The notes beneath the pieces were generated by a model. The model saw nothing but the letters and a program-made list of their open reading frames with translations, did no database searches and was not told the origin of the DNA. Source: Chthoniobacterales bacterium (GTDB lineage: Bacteria; Verrucomicrobiota; Verrucomicrobiia; Chthoniobacterales; UBA10450). From it: a stretch of 11,855 nt of DNA. The translations under genes and the position numbers were made by a program. The DNA is taken from the NCBI GenBank assembly GCA_013812515.1, contig JACCTI010000481.1:1-11855 (forward strand), in the 5' to 3' direction. This document shows, one piece after another, positions 6,923 to 11,855 of the stretch; position 1 is the first letter of the stretch; each line of letters opens with the position of its first letter.

Positions 6923-9900
6923 ATGGAGCAGGCCCAGCCCACATTAGCCGATAAGATCGATCGTGCCGTCCAACGCGTGACGCCGTTTGCCTACCGGATG
7001 CAGCGGAAAAGCCGCGTTTGGATGCGGCGAGCCCTGAGAAAACCGCGTAGCGTCGCGGAAAGCCCGAATCTCCTGCCGTTACTGATTCAGGTGCTGGCGA
7101 GTTTCTCGAAAGCTGATGGCGTGCTGCTGGAGGAGGAAATTGACTCGAGCCTCGGTTTCCTGCGTTACGATTATCCCGAGGCGGTTTACTCCGAGCTGCG
7201 ACAACTCTTTCGCCAGGCTCTTTACGAGCAGCAGGATCTGTCAGTCATGGCGCAGAAGCTTTCCGCGCAACTGGAAGCCGATCGAAAGATCATGCTCGGC
7301 GTGCAGCTCTACGATCTGATCTCGCAAGCCGGGCTGAAGCACGAGCAGGTGGTCGCGTTTTATTCTTTCATGTCGCAGCTCGGGATGGCGGCGCAGGCGA
7401 TCGACATCGTATATCAGCTGAACGCGTCGGAAGACTCGGATCCCTCCATCTACCAACGCGGCGCTTCTCCTCTCGAATCACTTTCGTTCGGACCAAATGG
7501 CGCGTCCGACGTGCTGCTGAAAAGCCTGAACGATGCCGAGCGCTTGCTGTCGTTTCGTTATCACGATCTGATCCTGCTGAAGAATTACACTGGGCAGTCA
7601 GTCTCGGTGCGTGGACGGCCACTCGCACGCGGCGGATTTTGCCGAATCTATCCAGGACAACGGATTCTCATCGGCGACCAGGTCCTGAGCTATCAGGAGC
7701 TCGCGGCTTACTTCAACGCCAAGAAAAACGTCTCCCTGCCCCAGATTTACGTGCGTGTGCCGAAGGATGGGGACGAGGTGCAACTCGAACGCTCGAGAAC
7801 GCGGGAAAGCTCACTAGAGGTGAGCTTCGGGCTGAAGGTGCGCGTGAAGGCGTTGCGCGATGTCGACGCGGTGATCAATGGCATGACGTTGAAGGCGGGA
7901 AAGCAGGTGGAGGCAGCCCTCGAAGACCGGATTGTTTTTCACAACAATAGCGAGATGGACCTGATCGATCTGCGTCGCCGCGCGCGCGCGATGGGCGGCC
8001 GGTTTCAGCTGAAGGCGTCAAAGTCCGAGTATCTGGTCTCGAATAATCCGAGTCTCCTCGGAGAGGACGACATTCTGCTTTCGCCCGGGACGAGCGGCGA
8101 TGTCCTGCTGAAGATCCTTTGTGATTACGATGAGCGCGTCGGCACGCTGGAGGTGATCGAGTCCGATCGGCCCATCATGGTCGGCGAAGTGCCAGTGCGC
8201 GGGACGGCGCGGCTCGCGGATGGCGACACGATCCGCATCGATATTGGTCAATTCCTGCGCTGCAACTTCTCCGAGCGGATCATCGAGGAAGAGCGCAACA
8301 TCATCCGCAGCCTCGAGGTGGTCGATCTCAACCATTCCTTCGGAAATTCCGAGATGGCGCTCGACGGCATCTCCTTCGCCGTGAACCGCGGCGAGCTCGT
8401 GTGCGTGATGGGGGCGAGCGGTTCTGGGAAAAGCACGTTGCTCAAGACCCTCGGCGGACAGATCCAGCCGGCCGCGGGAGAGATTCTCCTGAACGATCAG
8501 TCGCTCTACGACAATCTGGATGAGCTCAAACGTTACGTCAGCTACATCCCGCAGGAAGACGCGTTCGACGAGAACCTGACGATCGGTGAAAACCTGCAAT
8601 TCGCGGCCGCGATTCGTTCACCGCATCTCTCGGCGCGCGACCGGACACGCCGCCTGGAGAGCAAACTGGTCGAGCTCGGTTTGAGCGAGCGAAAAGACAG
8701 CATCGTCGGGACTCCGATGAAAAAGACGCTGAGCGGCGGCGAGCGGAAACGCCTTAACATCGGGCTCGATATGATCGGCTCGGCCGACGTTTACCTCTTC
8801 GACGAACCGACCTCCGGCTTGTCTTCGAAGGATTCCGAGCACGTGATCGAGATCATCCGGGGGATGGCGCATAACAAAATCATCATCGTCACCATTCACC
8901 AGCCGAGTTCGAAACTGTTCCAAATGTTTCACAAGGCCATTCTGTTCGACAAGGGAGGACGGCTGGTGTTCTTCGGCACGCCGACGGACATGCTGCGCTA
9001 CTTCGCGGAAGCGGAGCATCAGCATCAATTCGGCGCCGATCTGGGGGCCTGTCCCTCCTGCGGAACGACACGGCCAGAGTTCATCTTCGACGTCCTGGAA
9101 ACGCCGCTGCGCGACATCAGCGGGGATATCATCTACGAGGAGAATCATCGTGGGCAGCTGGTCGCGGCACGGCGTTATTCGCCGGAGTTCTGGCGCGATA
9201 AATACGAAGCCTTCCGACTCATACAGGACGTGAAGCAGGTCTCGCTGCGCCGTGACCCGGCGCCGGCGCTCCCCGCTGCGCCCATCGCGAAACGGCGCCG
9301 GGCACAGATCCGCTGGCATGACGAATGGACGCAATTACGGACGCTTTTGCGGCGGGCTTTCATGAGCAAGCTGCGCAACGGCAGCAACCTGATCATCACG
9401 ATTGGGGTGGCGCCAATTCTGGCGTTGTTGATCGCGACGCTGCTCCGCTACTCAGATAGCGGCACATACGATTTTGCCTCCGCTTATCACATCCCGACAT
9501 TCCTCTTTCTCGGCTTGATCGTCGCCATGTTCCTGGGCCTGACGAACAGTGCCGACGACATCATCGGCGATCGCGCCGTGCTCCAGCGGGAGAGAAATCT
9601 GAACGTTCGCCTGCCGTATTACCTGATCGCGAAGGTTCTATCGTTAGGCATTTTCGCGCTCGTCCAGTGCATCCTCTTCACGCTGATCGGCAATTGGATC
9701 CTCGCCATCCGCGGGATGTTCTGGATTTATCTTGGGATCATGTTCATGACGGCGATGGGCGGCGTTGCCCTGGGTCTCGTGATTTCATCCCTGGTTGATA
9801 ATCCAAAGACCGCGGCCAACATCGTGCCGCTGGTGCTTATTCCGCAGATCATCATGGGCGGAGCGCTCATCAAGTACGAGGATATGAACCGCAATCTCGG

Positions 9901-10537
9901 GCTGGTCTACACTTTCGCGCGATGGTTCTCAGAACATCCCGGCGATGACAAGGGCACGAAGATGGACAGCAAGCTCCAGGTCCCATTCGTCTGCCAATTC
10001 ATTGGGATGCGCTGGTCGTACGAAGAGCTTGTGATCGCACAGGCCAAGCTGAACCCGCTCACCCGCCGGCAGGAGCAGGCGCAACGTGAGATCGAACGGC
10101 TTGTCGCGAACAAGAACCACACGCCAGACGAGACATTACGGCTTGCGTCGATGAAGGAAACCCTTGCGGTGCTCTCCGGACTTGAAGCAAAAACGCCGAA
10201 AGATCTCGACGACTATTTGGAGGTAATAGACGAAACAATCTCCGGAAAGCGGGGGTTCGACCGCGCTGATTTCAAAGATGCAGTTGGGCCGATTACAGCC
10301 GAGCAGCTTTACATAAATCAGAAGGTCTCCGATTTGATCTCGAACGCAGAGATGGAGCAGAACGACTATCGTCGCGGCGAACATCCGAACGTGTTTTTCG
10401 GAGTCGAGAAACGGTATCTTGGTGCGAAGATCGGGGTCTTCACCTTCAACACTTCCGTGCTCGTCGGCTCCACTCTTGCACTGCTCGGCTTGCTGCTCTG
10501 GATCCTACGGCGACAATTGGAAGTGCGGCGGGGCTGA
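6923..10537 (+). CDS. ABCG-like single-chain ABC exporter with N-terminal TerB-like and FHA-like regions
   Basis: This is a fused ATPase-permease of 1204 residues, counting from the ATG at 6923. Residues ~47-167 are all helical with ADG (64-66) followed by EEE (70-72), like TerB/DjlA-type domains. Residues ~210-450 are beta-rich with repeated 'V-N/R-G...L...G' segments resembling degenerate FHA folds. The ATPase has Walker A GASGSGKST (497-505), Q-loop Q544, signature LSGGERKR (603-610), Walker B YLFDEP with E628, and H-loop H659. A CPSCG motif (710-714) sits in the linker. Six membrane helices follow at about 822-843, 857-877, 903-928, 932-958, 964-983 and 1170-1195. The ATPase-before-permease order is that of ABCG/WHITE exporters, which work as dimers. 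An upstream in-frame TTG at 6845 has a good AAGGAG 8 bases before it and would add 26 residues of unpromising composition; ATG 6923 has no Shine-Dalgarno sequence. The substrate is unknown. Confidence 0.88.
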   Translation: MEQAQPTLADKIDRAVQRVTPFAYRMQRKSRVWMRRALRKPRSVAESPNLLPLLIQVLASFSKADGVLLEEEIDSSLGFLRYDYPEAVYSELRQLFRQALYEQQDLSVMAQKLSAQLEADRKIMLGVQLYDLISQAGLKHEQVVAFYSFMSQLGMAAQAIDIVYQLNASEDSDPSIYQRGASPLESLSFGPNGASDVLLKSLNDAERLLSFRYHDLILLKNYTGQSVSVRGRPLARGGFCRIYPGQRILIGDQVLSYQELAAYFNAKKNVSLPQIYVRVPKDGDEVQLERSRTRESSLEVSFGLKVRVKALRDVDAVINGMTLKAGKQVEAALEDRIVFHNNSEMDLIDLRRRARAMGGRFQLKASKSEYLVSNNPSLLGEDDILLSPGTSGDVLLKILCDYDERVGTLEVIESDRPIMVGEVPVRGTARLADGDTIRIDIGQFLRCNFSERIIEEERNIIRSLEVVDLNHSFGNSEMALDGISFAVNRGELVCVMGASGSGKSTLLKTLGGQIQPAAGEILLNDQSLYDNLDELKRYVSYIPQEDAFDENLTIGENLQFAAAIRSPHLSARDRTRRLESKLVELGLSERKDSIVGTPMKKTLSGGERKRLNIGLDMIGSADVYLFDEPTSGLSSKDSEHVIEIIRGMAHNKIIIVTIHQPSSKLFQMFHKAILFDKGGRLVFFGTPTDMLRYFAEAEHQHQFGADLGACPSCGTTRPEFIFDVLETPLRDISGDIIYEENHRGQLVAARRYSPEFWRDKYEAFRLIQDVKQVSLRRDPAPALPAAPIAKRRRAQIRWHDEWTQLRTLLRRAFMSKLRNGSNLIITIGVAPILALLIATLLRYSDSGTYDFASAYHIPTFLFLGLIVAMFLGLTNSADDIIGDRAVLQRERNLNVRLPYYLIAKVLSLGIFALVQCILFTLIGNWILAIRGMFWIYLGIMFMTAMGGVALGLVISSLVDNPKTAANIVPLVLIPQIIMGGALIKYEDMNRNLGLVYTFARWFSEHPGDDKGTKMDSKLQVPFVCQFIGMRWSYEELVIAQAKLNPLTRRQEQAQREIERLVANKNHTPDETLRLASMKETLAVLSGLEAKTPKDLDDYLEVIDETISGKRGFDRADFKDAVGPITAEQLYINQKVSDLISNAEMEQNDYRRGEHPNVFFGVEKRYLGAKIGVFTFNTSVLVGSTLALLGLLLWILRRQLEVRRG

Positions 10538-10550
10538 GCGAAACAAAACT

Positions 10551-11681
10551 ATGGCGAAGAAAAATCAGCCGGCACGGCTCATTGTTGCTTCGAGTGATCA
10601 CGACCCCGACATGCTTTACGCGACGCGCATGTTCGTGCCCGACCCGTTCATTTTTCTCGAAGAAAACGGCAGGCGCACGATCGTGCTGAGCGATCTCGAA
10701 ATCGATCGTGGACGGAAGCAGGCGCAAGCGGATGAGATCCTCGCCTACAGCGAATTCGAGCGCGAGGTGCAGGGGAACGAGAAACGAGCTCCGGCCTTCG
10801 AGAAAGTGCTCTCGCATTTTCTCCGCAAGCGCGGCGTGCGTTCCGCCGTCGTGCCTTCGAATTTTCCGCTCGGTTACGCCGAGGAGTTGGGTCGGTCCGA
10901 CATTTCCCTCCAGACCACGAACGGTCTCTTCTGGCCTGAGCGCGAGTCCAAAACGGCCGAGGAACTCCGTCTCATGCGCCGCGCCTTGTCGATTACGGAA
11001 AAGGGATTGGCGCGCGCCACGGAAGTGCTTGCCGCATGCAAGGCACGGCGGAATAAGCGGCTGGACTGGTTCGGACGCGTGCTCACCTCAGAGATTCTTC
11101 GAGCGGAGATCGATTATGCGGTTTTGCGCGCGGGCGGTTTGCCGGCGAACACGATCGTGGCGGGTGGTGATCAAGCGTGCGATCCACATGAGCGCGGTTC
11201 GGGACCGCTCTTCGTGAACTCATTGATTATCCTGGATATCTTTCCGCGCGACGCGCAGAGCGGTTACTACGGGGATATGACACGTACGGTTCTGCGCGGT
11301 CGCGCGAGTGACGCCCAGCGGCAGCTGTGGGAAGCGGTGCGGGATGGCCAGGCGCTCGCGCTCAAGAAGATGAAGCCGGGAACTGATGGGCTCGCGCTGC
11401 ACAACGAAGTGAAACAATTCTTCACCGAAAAAGGTTTTCCGACGGAGGTTCGGGACGGACGGCAGGTCGGTTTTTTTCATGGGACTGGCCACGGTCTGGG
11501 GTTGGAGATCCATGAGTTCCCGCGTTTTCAGAAGACGGTGTTCAAACCCGGACAGGTGCTGACCGTTGAGCCCGGTCTGTATTATCCGGGGCTGGGCGGT
11601 GCGCGCATCGAAGATGTCGCGGTCGTGACGGAAAGCGGAAATCGCATCATTTCAAGATTCGAAAAGCGGCTGGAGATATGA
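10551..11681 (+). CDS. M24 family metallopeptidase (Xaa-Pro aminopeptidase/dipeptidase-like)
   Basis: This is a cytoplasmic dinuclear-metal peptidase expected to remove an N-terminal residue before proline or to cleave Xaa-Pro dipeptides. The 376-residue chain has a creatinase-like N-terminal domain (about 1-130) and a pita-bread catalytic domain (about 135-376). The five metal ligands are all present in the family order: D229 (ILDIFPR), D242 (GDMTRT), H314 (GTGHGLGLEIHE), E340 (VEPGLY) and E354 (RIEDVAV). H213 and H321 sit where substrate-contacting histidines occur. The frame is open upstream to 10419 inside the exporter gene, but ATG 10551 avoids that overlap and begins at the domain start. 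The leader is A-rich (AAACAAAACT) without a Shine-Dalgarno sequence. Only 13 bases separate it from the exporter stop, so the two are probably co-transcribed. No signal peptide is seen. The choice between pepP- and pepQ-type specificity is open. Confidence 0.92.
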   Translation: MAKKNQPARLIVASSDHDPDMLYATRMFVPDPFIFLEENGRRTIVLSDLEIDRGRKQAQADEILAYSEFEREVQGNEKRAPAFEKVLSHFLRKRGVRSAVVPSNFPLGYAEELGRSDISLQTTNGLFWPERESKTAEELRLMRRALSITEKGLARATEVLAACKARRNKRLDWFGRVLTSEILRAEIDYAVLRAGGLPANTIVAGGDQACDPHERGSGPLFVNSLIILDIFPRDAQSGYYGDMTRTVLRGRASDAQRQLWEAVRDGQALALKKMKPGTDGLALHNEVKQFFTEKGFPTEVRDGRQVGFFHGTGHGLGLEIHEFPRFQKTVFKPGQVLTVEPGLYYPGLGGARIEDVAVVTESGNRIISRFEKRLEI

Positions 11682-11811
11682 ATTTCCGGCCATCGTGCGC
11701 AGCGAGACAGTCCCGGGTACGGACGCGAATGCGGAATCGTGAGTAGCTGCTGGATGTTTATGAACGGACCCACTCAGCCAGCGTCTAATCTACCCAAATC
11801 CTAAAGCAACT

Positions 11812-11855
11812 ATGTACCCTTCATCCGGTTTCGGCTTCGGTTCTAATTGGCTGCT
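11812..11855 (+). CDS. Possible 5' end of an unidentified gene, cut by the window edge
   Basis: An ATG at 11812 opens a frame without stops to the window end, reading MYPSSGFGFGSNWL. This is too short to identify. The 130 bases between the peptidase stop and this ATG contain no gene that I can see. The preceding bases (CCTAAAGCAACT) are A-rich, similar to the leader of the peptidase gene, but contain no Shine-Dalgarno sequence. It may be a real start or a chance open frame. Confidence 0.25.
   Translation, partial: MYPSSGFGFGSNWL

Noticed and set aside
7978..7991. Alternating CG run, possible Z-DNA-type or simple repeat
   Set aside because: It is short and encodes the Arg/Ala-rich RRRARA segment of the exporter, so codon use explains it.
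8018..9334. Two long antisense open frames (8018-8599 and 8618-9334) inside the exporter gene
   Set aside because: They sit opposite the conserved ATPase motifs, so the forward-strand constraint explains their openness.
10419..10550. In-frame upstream extension of the peptidase gene
   Set aside because: It overlaps the last membrane helix of the exporter, and its Ser/Cys-rich translation does not resemble an M24 N-terminus.
11749..11782. GCTGG...CCAGC inverted repeat after the peptidase gene
   Set aside because: A 5-bp stem with a 24-base loop and no T-tract is too weak to be called a terminator.

Overview
The window is ordinary chromosomal sequence from a moderately GC-rich Gram-negative-type bacterium. 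Several things point towards a soil or freshwater member of the Verrucomicrobiota or a neighbouring phylum: the flavour of the FtsH and GlgX proteins, scarce Shine-Dalgarno sequences, and an ABCG-like exporter with a regulatory N-terminus of a type I recall from Bacteroidetes-related genomes. This assignment is an inference from protein character, not from a marker gene. I see no tRNA, rRNA, CRISPR array, insertion sequence or phage gene.

Layout. Left (3-4708, all on +): the 3' part of a glycogen debranching enzyme (glgX), a HAD-family phosphatase 40 bases later, a small 'host attachment' (PF10116-type) protein, a two-domain ribosome-hibernation-like protein (HPF/RaiA domain fused to a cold-shock-like domain), and an alpha/beta hydrolase. 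Middle (4729-6768, on -): a complete membrane protease FtsH, convergent with the hydrolase and divergent from the next gene. Right (6923-11681, on +): a very large single-chain exporter (TerB-like region, FHA-like beta region, ABCG-type ATPase, six-helix permease), followed 13 bases later by an M24 metallopeptidase of the Xaa-Pro aminopeptidase/dipeptidase type. The last 174 bases hold no complete gene; a possible new reading frame begins at 11812 and runs off the edge.

How they fit together. glgX and the HAD phosphatase could form a carbohydrate-metabolism pair. The host-attachment-type protein and the HPF-cold-shock fusion are adjacent and may both act in stress or translation physiology. 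FtsH is an independent housekeeping gene. The exporter and the peptidase are very probably one transcription unit, but nothing in the sequence names the transported substrate. I found no clear undescribed multi-gene system. The item most worth a second look is the composite exporter with its putative internal FHA-like repeats and its unusually large loop before the last membrane helix.
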